Shown here piece by piece: positions 23,091 through 34,816 of a stretch of 48,293 nt of DNA (its first letter is position 1; the number at the start of each line of letters is the position of its first letter). Under the pieces are notes generated by a model. The model was not told where the DNA came from. It searched no databases and saw only the letters and a program-made list of their open reading frames with translations. The DNA is from Geosiphon pyriformis. Its lineage: Eukaryota > Glomeromycota > Glomeromycetes > Archaeosporales > Geosiphonaceae. The position numbers were made by a program, and so were the translations under genes. The stretch is from the NCBI GenBank assembly GCA_016748015.1, contig JAAOMT010000633.1, positions 42,641-90,933 on the forward strand, given 5' to 3'.

Positions 23091-24511
23091 GTTATTTGCT
23101 CCAACCAGAACAATTAAAACAAATAAACTTGAAAAACTTAAACCTACTCCAACAGATGCAGCTCAAAATATTGCTTAACAATTTTACTGATATCTTTGCC
23201 AGTAAAAATAAATTCAGCAGAACCAACATTATACAACATCAAATCAAAACTGGAGACATAATACCAATCAAACAATGAGCATACTGAGTGCCACCAGCCA
23301 GCCATAAAATCATCTGACAAGAAATTAACAGAATGTTGAACAATGAATTAATTCAATTATCAATAAGTTTATGGTCATTACTGGTAGTACTAATCCATAA
23401 AAAATTCACTTTTGTGTAAATTATAGAAAACTCAATGATATAACTTGTAAAAACAGCTATCCCACTCCACAAATTCAAGAATTATTTGATGCTTTTGAAA
23501 GAAAAAAATGGTTTTTTACTTTAGACTTGAATAATAGTTACTGGCAGATAGCTATGAATCCAGTTAACAAAAAGAAAACTGTGTTTACTACCAGAGAAAA
23601 AAATTTCGAATTTGAAATCATGCCATTCAGTTTTACCAATGCTCCAGCCACATTTTAATGACTGATAGAAATTGTTTATACCAGACTGCTATAGAAAACA
23701 ATAGTTGTATATTTGAATAACACCAATGTGTTCTCAAGAACATTTAATAATTATTTGTATCATCTCTAGTAAGTGTTTAAAAGATTGCAAAGAGCAAGAT
23801 TAAAACTAAATGCAACCAAATGCTTTTTTGGCAAAACAGAATTAAAATTTTTAGGACATATTGTAAACAAAAATGGCATTAAGACAGATTTAAACAAGAT
23901 TGAGATTGTTAAAAACTTTTCAGTATTAACCAATATGACAGAACTACAAACATTCTTGGAATTTACGGAATATTACTGTTATTTTATCCAAAACTTCTCC
24001 AAACTGGCTCAACCACTCTACTAGCTTCAAGCCAAAAATGTAAAATATAAATAGAATAAAACACAACAAAAAGCTTTTGACACTTTAAGAAAAAAGCTCA
24101 TTTAAGCACTAGTATTAATTTATTTAGATCACAACAAACCATTCATTATTACCACTAATGTATCTGGTCAAACATTGGGAGCTGTACTATTTCAGAGAGA
24201 ACCAGATGGACAAAAACATTCAGTAATATACACCAATTGAAGTTTGAGTCCAGCTGAAAAGAACTATGAAACACTGGCACTAAAACACTTAGCTATCTAT
24301 TGGGCAGTCATGAAATAAAAGGAATATTTAAGCCAGAAATTCAATATATACTGATTACAAAAGATTAACATCAATTTAAAAGTAAAAATTTGGAGATAAC
24401 TACCACACCAGATAAAAAATAAAACTTTCACTATTCAAATATATAGTACATTATAAAAAGAGAAAAGAAAACAAAAATGCTAACAGCTTATTATAAATGA
24501 GACAAATCTAA
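23091..24511 (+). pseudogene. pol: Reverse transcriptase and RNase H (delta)
   Basis: The RT outline is recognisable (LDLNNSYWQIAM, FGKTELKFLGHIV), but the catalytic box is YLNN (23710-23721), with both Asp changed to Asn. The longest open piece is 23773-24024 (83 codons). RNase H retains TLALKHLAIYWAVMK-like sequence. It ends NANSLL-stop-MRQI and TAA 24509-24511. Stops are numerous. Confidence 0.82.
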
Positions 24512-24541
24512 CAACATTTCAACCCAAAAATATAACAAAAG

Positions 24542-25043
24542 ATGAATACACAAAAATATCAACAACTTTAGCAATATATTAATACTCAAGAGTTTAAGAA
24601 AAAATTATCTCAAAAAAAACAAAACAACATAAAACAACAATCAAAATATTTTATTACTTAACAAAATATACTATATTAGAAAAACAGAAAAAATTCAGAT
24701 TAATTACTCAGAGTAATCACAGAATCAGAGAAAAAAACAATACTATATAACATGTACTTAGATTCAACAACAGAACATTTTTATAAAGAAGCAACTATAA
24801 AAAAAACTAAGAAAAGATATTATTGGCCATCAATGTATTCAGACATTATCTAATATATTCAAAATTGTGATGCTTGTCAAGGAAAAAAAGAAACAAGATC
24901 CAGCAAACTATTAAGACCAATTAAAGTGAGACAAATATTTAATAAAATTGGAATTGACTTAGTTGAACTATAAACAATAACCAACAAAGGCAATTAGTAT
25001 ATAGCAGTAGCTATGAACTATCTTATAAAATAACCAAAGGCAA
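24542..25043 (+). pseudogene. pol: Integrase N-terminal part (delta), split by beta-3
   Basis: ATG 24542 (MNTQKYQQL) lies 30 nt after the RNase H stop. The HHCC region is damaged (MYLDS...EHFYKEA...CDACQ). The first catalytic Asp (24956-24958, IGIDLVE) is present. The reading is broken at ...PKA by beta-3 and continues at 44924 with KAIQRADTKS, so the two parts form one ancestral gene. Confidence 0.8.
25040..25043. other. Target site duplication GCAA, left copy (beta-3)
   Basis: GCAA directly precedes the beta-3 5' LTR (25044), and GCAA directly follows its 3' LTR (44920-44923). Removing beta-3 plus one copy restores the AKAIQRA stretch of delta's integrase. Confidence 0.92.
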
Positions 25044-25839
25044 TGTTACTCATAGAATATAAGAAACATATATTAGAATAAATTAGCCAATAGTAAATAT
25101 GAAATTCCAGGATTTTTCTCAAAAAGAATTCCAGAAATTTCAGGATTCTCATATAAGAAATCACAGGATTCCTGGTGTGAGGAATTAAGGAATTGAGGAA
25201 TCAAAGAATCTTAATTATATATATATAGCAGTAGTATTAGAAAGAGAAAAAAACAGAATTTTTTTAGTTAGAGACCTTTCAGTTTAGATCTGATCTAAGC
25301 AATCTTCTATTCACAAATATCAATAAATAATTATTCACTATTTCAATCTATTCTTCACTATCAACACTTCATGTTGATAGTAATTGATACTTAACTACAC
25401 AGAAACAATAGCTCTTAATTATGGCTATTAACAGGATACTAACTTGCAATTGCTTTTGTTTATTTCTTTATCTTCTTTTATTTTCTTTATTTCCTTTGTA
25501 TTTTTTGTTGATTGACTAATTGATTAAAAATTAAAGCACTGAATTACAGATGTCATAGAAACTAGTAAAAAACCTGTGAAACAAGGGTAGGACATTTATA
25601 GATTTGAGAATAGTTTACCAGGAGGATTACTGGTCACCATGCTGAGAAAAAAATTTGATAGAATTGCAATTCTGGGAGGCTACTGAAACAACTATTAAAT
25701 CTCTGTTCATTATACAAAAAACTCTACAACAAAACCTTCAGATCAATTAAACCTTCAGAGATCAACACCAGAATACCAACCAAGCACCAAGTTACGGATT
25801 TATTATTGGTTTTGAGACCCCAAATAAACATCTGTAACA
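25044..25839 (+). repeat. 5' LTR of beta-3
   Basis: 796 bp, TGTTAC...GTAACA. Its partner (34160-34816 plus 44714-44919) is 67 bp longer, all of the difference lying upstream of the gamma insertion point, in the U3 repeat region. The downstream 206 bp have equal length in both. The uninterrupted target of gamma (ATTACTGGTCACCATGC) is seen here at about 25627-25643. Confidence 0.93.
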
Positions 25840-25858
25840 TTTGCTGCTCCTTGTAAGG
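25840..25858 (+). other. Putative primer-binding site (beta-3)
   Basis: TTTGCTGCTCCTTGTAAGG just after the LTR, a diverged form of the TTTGGTGCTC seen in gamma. Confidence 0.45.
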
Positions 25859-28000
25859 TATAATTCTACAGAGAACCAGCACCAACAACAATCATCCAAA
25901 AGTGACAGAATCAAAAATCATAGAAGCAAATCATTTAAGATTTGCCAAATCCTTGTTTTAACAGTACAGCCAACAATTAGGATTAAACAATAACCACTTC
26001 CCAACAGAATCAGTCTTTAACTTCTATGTCAATAATAAAATCACAAACTGCTTAGAAGAAATAGTTGATATTGAATTCGTAAGAGAAAACTTTTATACAG
26101 AATTATTTCAACACACCAGCTTACCAAAAAACTACAGTTTCACACCAATTATCAGAGAAATCAATTAAACCATTGAAAGGTATACACAACAACAATTTTT
26201 TATCACCTACACAAACAAAGGCAAAGGAAGATTGCAAACACCAGCAGTAACACCAAAACAAATACAACCACCCACTTGGAAGAAAACCAGAATTGAATCA
26301 CTAACAAATCCAATATACCACTATACACCCAGAAGTGTCATTAACATCTTATTAACAGATGTGTCCACATTACGCACAACATCAACATTTGAATGACTCT
26401 TATTTCAAAATAAACAAAAGAAAGCAGAATTACTAGAAACCTATGGCAATTATTTTGAAGGATTTAAATTGTGATCGCCAATGCCATCAGGATTCTGATC
26501 ACCATCACTTCAATTTGATTTCAGAAATGCAAGTCTCTGGGAGATAATGGAATCAGAAAAAAAAGAAAAAAAAGAAGCCAAAGATCAAGAATTTACTTAC
26601 CAAAACCCAATTTTAAAAAACTTGAACATTAAAGCCCCGAACTTTCAGATTCAGCAAGATCCAAATTTAGAAAATCCAGAAGTTGAAACTCCAAATTTTC
26701 AAACTCAGCAAAATTGGAACAATCAAAACCCCAGCATTAATAATCAACAACACTTACCCCCAGTAATCATCATCGATCAACTACCAATTGAACCAATTAT
26801 TGAACCAATTTAATAGCAACCACTTCAACCACCCCAACAATCACAACAGCCACTGCAACAGCCATAACCACTACTTCAACAACAGCAACAACAATTCATG
26901 GCATTTGCACCAATTGCAAAATTGGAAAAATTCACCAGCAAAAAAGACAATGTCCAGGTGTGAATCAATGACATCACCAAAGCAATTATGGCAAATAACT
27001 GGAATGACAACAGAGTCTTCCAAGCAATTCTATACTTTTTTCAAGATACTGCCAACTCATGATATCAAAGTTTAGCCACCAAACCTTAAACATTCCAAAA
27101 ATTCAGAGTTGTATTCTTGGGATACTTCAGTAATAATAACAGTATTAATTATCTAACCAACATCTTCATCACAATTAAACAGGGAGAAACTAAAGCAGTT
27201 ACCATTTACTTGGGATGTTTCCACAGGAATTTGCACCAAATTCAAGCAATCTAAGCTAACTATTTTACAGCATCACAGATTCTAAACCAGTTCATCCATA
27301 GACTGTGCAGTAGTCTTCTTCAATGCATATGCCCAATGCACCCACAAACTTTCCAGAACACAGTCATCAATGTAAAAGATTTTGAATTGGCAGAACTTAA
27401 AACAAACCATGCCCAAGCCATTAACCTGGTCATAAATAGATTATCTGACTTGGATTCCAAATTGAAACAGCTTAGTGATTCAATTAATCAGAAATTGGAA
27501 GGATACTTAATTGACAATTATGCAATTTATTAGCCATCTCAATAATGTAATAATTCTGGAAGCATAAATCGCCCACTAAATCAGTTGTGTCCATCATCTT
27601 TAACCAATCAGATATGACAGCAAAAGATGCATGTTTGCCATTATTGTGGTAAACAAAAACATTTGAGAATTGACTGTAGGTTAAAACTAGATAACTAACA
27701 ATCGGAAAATCAATATCAAAACTCTAATCACAGGTTTCAGATTACAAATTATCAATCAAACCCAAAACTGTATCAACCAAATAACCTACTTATAACACAA
27801 CAGCCAATTTATTAACCACCAGTTTATCAGCCAACAACACCAGTAATCTATCAACCACAGTCCCAGTTTATCTATCAGCCACAGCCTCAAGTAATCTATC
27901 AACCCCAACAAATTCAAACACTGCCACAAAACTTACCTCAAAACAGAACCCAAAGGCCAAGACTGACACAACAGAGCTGAAGATCGTTAATAATAGTCCA
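25844..28000 (+). pseudogene. gag: gag (beta-3)
   Basis: The position of the beta-2 start codon reads CTG here. The N-terminal domain is recognisable from about 25925 (EANHLRFAKS) to EGFKL and TGA near 26475. A second TGA 12 codons on matches the same position in beta-2. The linker is Gln/Pro/Asn-rich (open 26547-26813), and the capsid-like part runs about 26895-27530. An intact CCHC knuckle CHYCGKQKHLRIDC lies at 27636-27677, followed by repeated QxIYQPQ units (about 27800-27915). Several stops and at least two frame changes. Confidence 0.85.
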
Positions 28001-28700
28001 TCAACTGATTTCCAGTTTCTCAAACCAGCCATCAGGATCTCGACAATAAAATTTAGGCACTGGGTATATCCAAAACCCAAATGCTCAACAGTATTTAAGT
28101 CTTCTGATTACACCAGAAGATGCCTCACCCAACAATCAGGAATCCAAACAGAAGTAGCTGCTTACCAGTAATATTCCACCAGCAATCATCTCCAATGAAG
28201 ATATTCCTAGCAGCTATTTTTCCTTTTGAACTAAAAAAAACCACACCAGTCTCATTATTCAGTGAAGCTGCTCTTGACACCAAACCAATCACTGTCATAT
28301 ACATTGATGTGAAAGTTGATAGTCATGCCATCAAACTAATTCTAGACAGTAGATCAGCTGGCAGCATCATTACATGACAACTCATAAACTAATTAGGTTG
28401 CCGAGTTGATCACACTGCCAGTACATACATAATCACTGTTGATGGAGCAACTAAAACTCCAATCAGCAAGATTAATGACTTTTCTATAGAGATCAATAGC
28501 ATTATTGTACCAATCAAAGTATTATTTATGGAGACTACCCAATAGCAAGCACTCATTGATAATGATTGGCTGTTTAAAGCCAACACAATGCTTGATTAGA
28601 ACACCTAAGAGCTCCAGATTAGTCAAAACAGTTAACATCTATGTGTACCAGCCATGTGTGGCCACTTCAAGTCTATCAACATAATATTAGCTCCACTCAT
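28001..28700 (+). pseudogene. pol: Aspartic protease (beta-3)
   Basis: Open at 28120-28377. FPFELKK precedes VKVDSHAIKLILDSRSAG; the active site reads D-S-R (28345-28353), so the Gly has become Arg. Flap-side ITVDGATKTPISKI and a VPIKVLF strand follow, then NDWLFKAN. Stops fall at Trp and Gln positions. Confidence 0.78.
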
Positions 28701-29546
28701 CAAGTTTGAAGAAAAGGAAAAGAAACCTACCTGGGAAGCCTACCAAGTCTCCTAGACTGACACAGAACACAACAAACTACTGCCAATATTATCATAGAAT
28801 GACAAAAGAAAGGAAAGAAGAGAAGAAGAACTTACTGGAAAAACCAACCAAAGTTATTGGGACAGTAATAGTCAAAGCAAGCAGGCACCAATTTGGACTT
28901 GGGAAGAGAAGAGAAAAGAAAAAGAAGAAGGACCAAAACCAGTTACTACTCCAACATATATTTTATATACTTACTCTCAACCACCACAATTATATTATTG
29001 TCAACCAAAGCTCATATGTGTTGATTGTGGTAAAAAATTGTCATCAATAAGTGCATACTATAGTAACAATGAGAAATACCTAACAGCAACTAAATTTTAT
29101 TACCATCTATGCATCATTGAACACTTTGAAAGACCAAAACAAGTTGGAAAATGGGATAATGAGCTGTGCTTGGCTTGTGGTAAAACTTTTCTTGATGAAG
29201 AAATATGAAATAACATTTTTGGAAAAGAAAAACATGCGATGAATTGTGTCAGTACACAATTTTCATAAGTGACTGAGTAAGAAAAGGAATGCCCATAGAC
29301 ACTGCCTAGAGATGAGCAGTCAAATGCTTGAACAAATATTCACATAATGATGACAAAATTTGGTGAATAGCTCTTGTCAAAATTAAAGAAGTGTCACCAA
29401 AAGAAATAAAGATAATCAAAAATAACTCTTCTGAGCCCATAGAATTTGACTGAGACTCAGAACCAGTTATAAACCTCCTAAATTCAGAACAATTTCATGA
29501 ACACTATCAGGAATTAGCACCTACTAGAAAAGAACAAGAGCAATGG
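28701..29546 (+). pseudogene. Cysteine-rich region (beta-3)
   Basis: Begins with the conserved KKPTWEAYQVS block. Module 1 is LICVDCGKKLSS (about 29008). Module 2 is GKWDNELCLACGKTF (about 29148). After a frame change, module 3 is TCDELCQY (about 29240) followed by a helical HYQELAPTRKEQEQW segment. The same modules in the same order occur in beta-2, alpha-2, delta and gamma. The 114-codon frame at 28706-29050 is a shadow. The Cys spacing suggests zinc-binding modules of unknown role. Confidence 0.68.
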
Positions 29547-30680
29547 TTGGAAGAAATAAATACAAGACTATGTGACTATTGTTTAATCCCATGTAACTTT
29601 CAATATTGTAATGAGTGTGATCTCATTTACAATCCACCAATTCACATGATTTACACGATCCCAAAAGAGGAGAAACCAATTAGCAGCTGTGCATTAGAAT
29701 TGAAATCAGCTTTCAATCCCAATTCAAACTCCAACAATAACAACAATGAAAACAATAGTTCTAGCTCTGCTCAATATGACAATAGAAAATATAGCAATTT
29801 GAACTCTGATTTAAAACCCAAAACATACATTGCACTCCCTGATCTCACCAAAGAACAGGAACTTAAATGGTTTAGTGATAATAATAAAGGTATTATGCCA
29901 GAATACACACATGATACTGATACAAGGTTTGATCTGAGATATTTGGAAAAAAATTCCATCAAATTAGAACTCTATTTGCACACCTGCCTTAATCTCAAAA
30001 TAACACTGGAAATTCTAGCAACAACAATGGTTCAGTTAGCATCTAGGAGTAGTTTAGCCAAAAAGAAAATCAACATCAGAAGAAGAATAATTGATGCAGA
30101 ATACATAAGAAATATTATTGCAATGCTACAAAATAACTCAGAAAAGACATATATCATAGATCTAAATAAAAAAATAGCACAAACAATATTCCTGCCTCTG
30201 GTTAAAATAGCTCAATTAGTATTAGTGAGAAACAAGAAAGAATTAAAGATCACAGCTAAAAAAATACAGGGATTTGGATCCACAAGTAGAATAAATGTAC
30301 CAGTTAATATGGCAGAGAAAGAAATTATTGACAAGAAAGAAATTATTTCCACCCATCAACCAATTTCTATTCTATTATATGACCAGTACATGGTAGTCAT
30401 AGAAAGAAAAGTAAAAGATCAGATACAGATTTTTGAAGTAGAAGCAACACTTTGTGAATCAGAAAAGATCGGATTAGTCAATTTAGACATACCAGTCAAA
30501 AACCACAGCCACATTAAAATCTCTATTTACAACAATACAGGAGACATTATCAAGATACCCGAAAAAACCACCATTAGATACTTGACCACAGAAATTGAAG
30601 ACCAATTCTTAGACACCATTCTAGACTTTTCACAACTGTGTGGATATGTAGATATCACATCTCAAACCATATACAGATAA
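29547..30680 (+). pseudogene. Zinc ribbon, dUTPase and linker (beta-3), 377 open codons
   Basis: The longest uninterrupted frame in the window. Zinc ribbon Cys codons at 29571, 29580, 29607 and 29616 give C-x2-C-x8-C-x2-C. An Asn-rich spacer follows. dUTPase motif 1 reads TRFDLRY (29925 on), where relatives have AGFDLRY. Motif 2 RSSLAKKKI, motif 3 RRRIIDAEYIRNI (GG lost), motif 4 KKIAQTIFL and motif 5 IQGFGSTSR follow. The beta-rich linker ends DITSQTIYR. Although open, the glycine losses in motifs 1 and 3 make activity doubtful. The frame extends upstream of 29547; there is no real start here because it is part of a polyprotein. Confidence 0.9.
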
Positions 30681-32036
30681 AAAAAATGTTATTTGCTCCA
30701 ATCAATACAATTAAAACAAATGAACATAGGAAACTTAGATCCATTACAACATCAAATTAAGACTAGAAATATAATGCCAATTAAACAGAGAGCATATAGA
30801 GTACTATCAGCTAGCCATAAAATTATTTGTTAAGAAATCAATCAGATGCTTGACAATGAGCTAATTCAGCCATCAATGAGTCCATGGTTATTATTAGTGG
30901 TACTAATCCAAAAGAAGAATGGGAAAATCTGCTTTTGTGTAGATTACCAGAAGTTAAATGGAGTAACCAAAGGAGATAGCTATCCAATACCAAAGATCCA
31001 AGAGCTGTTTAATACTTTTGGAGGAAAGAAATGGTTTTCAACATTAAACTTAGACAGTGGTTACTGGCAAGTAGCCATGAAACCAGAAGACAAAGAAAAA
31101 ACAGCTTTTACAACTCAAGAAAAAAATTTTGAATTTAAAGTAATGTTATTTGGCTTGATGAATGCTCCAGCAACATTCCGATGGCTCATGTAAATTGTTT
31201 ATACTAGATTACTGTGGAAATCAGTAGTTGTTTACTTAGATGACACCAATGTGTTCTTAGAGACATTTGATGATCATTTGCATTATTTCTAACAAATGTT
31301 TGAAAGATTGAGAAGAACCGAATTAAAATTAAATGTGACCAAGTGTTTTTTTAGCAAAACAGAGTTGAAATTTTTAGGACATGTCATAAGCAAAGATGGC
31401 ATTAAAATGGATCCAGATAAAATTGCAATAGTAAAAAACTTTTTAGTACCAACTAACTTAACAGAACTGAGAGCATTTTTGGAATTTACTAGATATTATT
31501 GCCATTTCATTAAAGATTTTTCTAAACTGGCCTAGCCACTTCATCACTTACAAACTAAAAATATAAAGTATAAATAAACAGAAGCTCAATAAAAAGCATT
31601 TGACACACTAAAAAGAAAGCTTATTCAAGCTTTAGTGTTGATGTATCCAGATTACAACAAACTATTCATTATCAGCACTGATATATTAGGCCAGATATTG
31701 AGAGCAGTACTATCACAGAAAAGACCAGATGGAAGAGAACATCCAGTAGCTTATGCCAGTAGAAGCATAAGTCCAGTAGAAAAAAACTATAATACTCCAG
31801 CACTAGAACACTTAGCTATCTATTGGGCTGTTATCAAGTAAAAAGAATACTTGAGTCAAAAGTTTGATGTGTATACTGATCACAAAGAATTGACTTCAAT
31901 CCAGAAGCAAAAATTTGGAAACAATTGCTATGCCAGATGAAAAATAGAACTTTCACTATTCAATTATACAGTACATTATAAAAAGAGAAAAGACAATGGA
32001 AATGCTAATGGTTTGTTGCAAATAAGACAAATCTAA
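30681..32036 (+). pseudogene. pol: Reverse transcriptase and RNase H (beta-3)
   Basis: Same frame as the dUTPase. RT: ELIQPSMSPWL, ICFCVDYQKLN, FSTLNLDSGYWQV and an intact YLDD box (31233-31244). Open pieces at 30846-31193, 31296-31535 and 31635-31841. About 50 codons before the RT core are shorter than in beta-1 (a deletion near 30750). RNase H: STDIL, EHLAIYWAV and VYTDHKE, ending MRQI-like IRQI and TAA 32034-32036. Confidence 0.9.
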
Positions 32037-32068
32037 AAAAACATTTTAACTCGAAAATATAACAAAAC

Positions 32069-33445
32069 ATGAATATACAAAAATACCAACAACTCCAATA
32101 TTATATAAATACTTAATTGTTTAAGAAGAAATTATTTCAAAAAGAATAAAACAACATAAAACAGCAATCAAAATATTTTATCAACCATCAAAATATACTT
32201 TACCAAAAGAACAAAAGAAATTCAGATCAATTAACCAAAGTAATTACAGAACCAGAAAAAAGGACAATATTATTTAACATGTACTCAGATCCAACAGCAG
32301 GACATTTTCATAAAAAAGCAACTATAAAAAGAACCAAAAAGAGATATTATTGGCCATCAATGTATTCAGACATCATCCAATATGTTCAAAAATGTGATGC
32401 TTTGTCAGAGAAGAGGTAGAACAAAACCCAGTAAACCATTAAGACTAATTAAAGTGAGACAACCATTTGATTGCATTAAAATTGACTTAGTCGGATCATT
32501 AACAATTACTAGTAAAGGCAACAGATATATTGCAGTAGCTATGGACTATTTTACCAAATGGCCAGAAGCAAAAGCCATTCAAAGAGCAAATGCAAAATCC
32601 ATTGCTGAATTTGTTTATTAAGATTTGATCTGTCAACATAGATGTCCAAAAGAACTATTATCAGATCAAGGAACACACTTTGTGAATAGAACATTGACAG
32701 AATTAAGTCAAAGATTTGGGATAAAAAGACCATTATTATTACCATACCATTTACAAACAAATGGGCTAGTTGAAAAGTTTAACAGAACATTGTGTGAAGC
32801 CATTGCCAAAATCAGCCAAGAAAACCAGAATGAATGAGATTTGTTTATACCATCAGTATTATTTGCTTAACAGACAATAAAACAGGACACTACATAAACA
32901 ACACCATTTGAATTAGTATATGGTAGAACAGCAATATTACCAGTTAAGATAGAAGTCAATATTTATCTAACAGAACCAATAATGGAAAACAATTTTCAAG
33001 AAACGTTGCTAAGAAGAACATATGAATTAATGGAAACACTAGAAAACAAATGGTAAAAAGCAGTTGATAACATTCAAAAGTTATAAGAAAAACAAAAAAA
33101 AAGACATGATAACCAACTACCAGATAAACTAGTTGAATTCAAGATTGAAAACAAAATACTTTTATATCATATCAAAGCGGAAAAACAATGGAGTGAAAAT
33201 TTGACCCCAAATGAGACAGATTATTTCACATAGAAGAAATTCTTGGAAATGGAGCTTACAAATTAAGATTAAACAACAAAATCTTAATCAAAGCAGCACA
33301 TAGTAATTGACTGAAACCATATTATCATATAGTGTTACTAACCACTAGTAATATTTTACAATTAGGAGTACAGAGAATACTAGTCCAACCAAATAAAATT
33401 CTACAAGATCTGAAACCAATCATACTCATTAGACCAAACACGTAA
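32069..33445 (+). pseudogene. pol: Integrase ORF (beta-3), DDE retained
   Basis: ATG 32069 (MNIQKYQQL) lies 32 nt after the RNase H stop. A single extra T at about 32402 (GATGCTTTGTCAG) shifts the frame inside the zinc motif. The first His is Tyr (MYSD). The catalytic triad is complete: Asp 32484, Asp 32664, Glu 32772 (VEKFNRTL). Stops are TAA near 32619, TGA near 32836 and others. The C-terminal module is present but its GPF is lost. Confidence 0.87.
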
Positions 33446-33476
33446 AATTGAACAATAAAAAGAGGATATAAAAAAC

Positions 33477-34145
33477 ATGGTAGACACAACAGAAAACTTC
33501 AGAAAAATAGAAATCACTGACAACATCCACTCATTGGCACAACAAATCTTCCAATTGATTGAACAACCGAATATGAAAATTACTATCAATCAACAAACTA
33601 TTAGATACTAAGATACCAAAAAGATACCCAAATACAAAAGTCAAAGAAAAACAGAAAACACTATTAACAAAATGGTTCTAAAAATAAAATTAGCAATAAA
33701 AGAACCAACAATTGTCACCACATATCAAGAGTTGACTAAAGAAACTTAGAAATGGTAGATACACAAATTTCCAAGAAACTTTTGTTATTTTTATTTGGAA
33801 CAACACTTAAATATTCAGAACTTATACACAGATAAAACAAAATGATTATTTAACACAACAATATTGCAACAACTAGAACAATTTGTGGGCAAAAACAATC
33901 TAACAACACAAGCAAGAGCTATCTATTGATTACATGCTAGATTCCAAGACAGACCAGAAATTTTACTCAATTCAAAAATGGACTCTATTACAGTTAATTA
34001 AATGAGAAAAATAACCAACACCCAATTTGAAAAAATACAGAACAAAATAACTTAAGTAATTCTTAAAAAAGAAGTTCAGGAAATACTCAAAGACAGAGAA
34101 TTAAAGTTAAGAGATTTGGGAGATTTTGATGGAGCTCAATATTAA
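33477..34145 (+). pseudogene. ORF3 (beta-3)
   Basis: ATG 33477 (MVDTTENF) to TAA 34143-34145 is one frame of 222 codons, ending DFDGAQY. Conserved blocks are DNIHSLAQQIFQLIEQ, KITINQQTIRY, FYLEQHLNIQNLY and NNLTTQARAIY. Internal TAA, TAG and TGA codons sit at Gln and Trp positions of relatives. This copy gives the clearest start codon for the beta ORF3. Function unknown. Confidence 0.75.
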
Positions 34146-34159
34146 AAAAGAAGGAATAA
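34146..34159 (+). other. Polypurine tract (beta-3)
   Basis: AAAAAGAAGGAATAA-type run between the ORF3 stop and the 3' LTR start at 34160. Confidence 0.75.
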
Positions 34160-34816
34160 TATTACTTATAGAATATAGAAAATATATATTAGCATAAATT
34201 AGCCAATCAGAAATAACCATAGTAAATATAGAATTCCAGGATTCTTTTCAAGAGGAATTGTAGGATTCCAGGAATTTCAGGATTCTCGTATAAAGAATTA
34301 CAGGATTCTAGAATTCCAGGATTCCTCTCAAAAGAAATTGCAAGATTTCAGAAATTTCAAGATTTTTGGTGTGAAGAATTGAGGAATCAAAAAATCTCAA
34401 TTATGTATATATAGCAGTAGTATTAGAAGGAGAAAAAAACAGAATTCTTTTAGTTAGAGACCTCCCAGTTTAGATCTAAACTAAGCAACCTTCTATTCAC
34501 AAATATCAATAAATAATTATTTACTATCTCAATCTACTTTTTACTATCAACACTTTATGTTGATAGTAATTGATACTTAACTATACAGGAATAATAGCTC
34601 TTGATTATGGCTATTGATAGGATACTAACTTGCAATTGCTTTTGTTTATTTTTTTATCTTTTTTTATTTTCTTTATTTCCTTTGAATTTTTTGTTGGTTG
34701 ACTAATTAATTAAAGATTAAAGCACTGAGTTACAGACATCATAGGGGGTAAAAAACCTGTAAAACAAAGGTAGGACATTCATAGATTTGAGAATAGCTTA
34801 CCAGAAGAATTACTGG
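34160..34816 (+). repeat. 3' LTR of beta-3, first part
   Basis: Starts TATTAC (TG changed to TA). It carries the palindromic U3 repeats, including one 67-bp stretch missing from the 5' LTR, and the TATA box TATGTATATATAGCAG. It is interrupted after ATTACTGG by gamma and continues at 44710. Confidence 0.92.
34813..34816. other. Target site duplication CTGG, left copy (gamma)
   Basis: CTGG flanks gamma on both sides (34813-34816 and 44710-44713). The empty site is visible in the 5' LTR of beta-3. A 5-bp reading ACTGG is possible if the last A of the LTR is counted as flank. Confidence 0.9.

Larger units (their letters stand above)
19887..25043 (+). mobile_element. delta: Ty3/Gypsy-type retrotransposon, left visible part (outermost host)
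   Basis: Starts inside gag where alpha-2 inserted and runs through protease, dUTPase, RT and RNase H into the integrase, which is broken at GCAA (25040-25043) by beta-3. It resumes at 44924. It is the most decayed element: stops are dense in every domain, and RT, protease and zinc-knuckle residues are lost. That fits its position as the oldest insertion. Confidence 0.9.

Noticed and set aside
28706-29050. 114-codon Lys-rich frame in beta-3
   Set aside because: Shadow of the cysteine-rich region, whose TWEAYQVS and CVDCGKKL motifs lie in another frame.
12000-29546. Apparent -1 frame change between protease/cysteine-rich region and zinc ribbon in alpha-2, beta-2, delta and beta-3, suggesting programmed frameshifting
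   Set aside because: Where I could trace it, the change falls at different places (beta-2 after module 1, beta-3 before CDELCQY, delta at an A-run near 22003), and gamma stays in one frame. Independent indels explain it.
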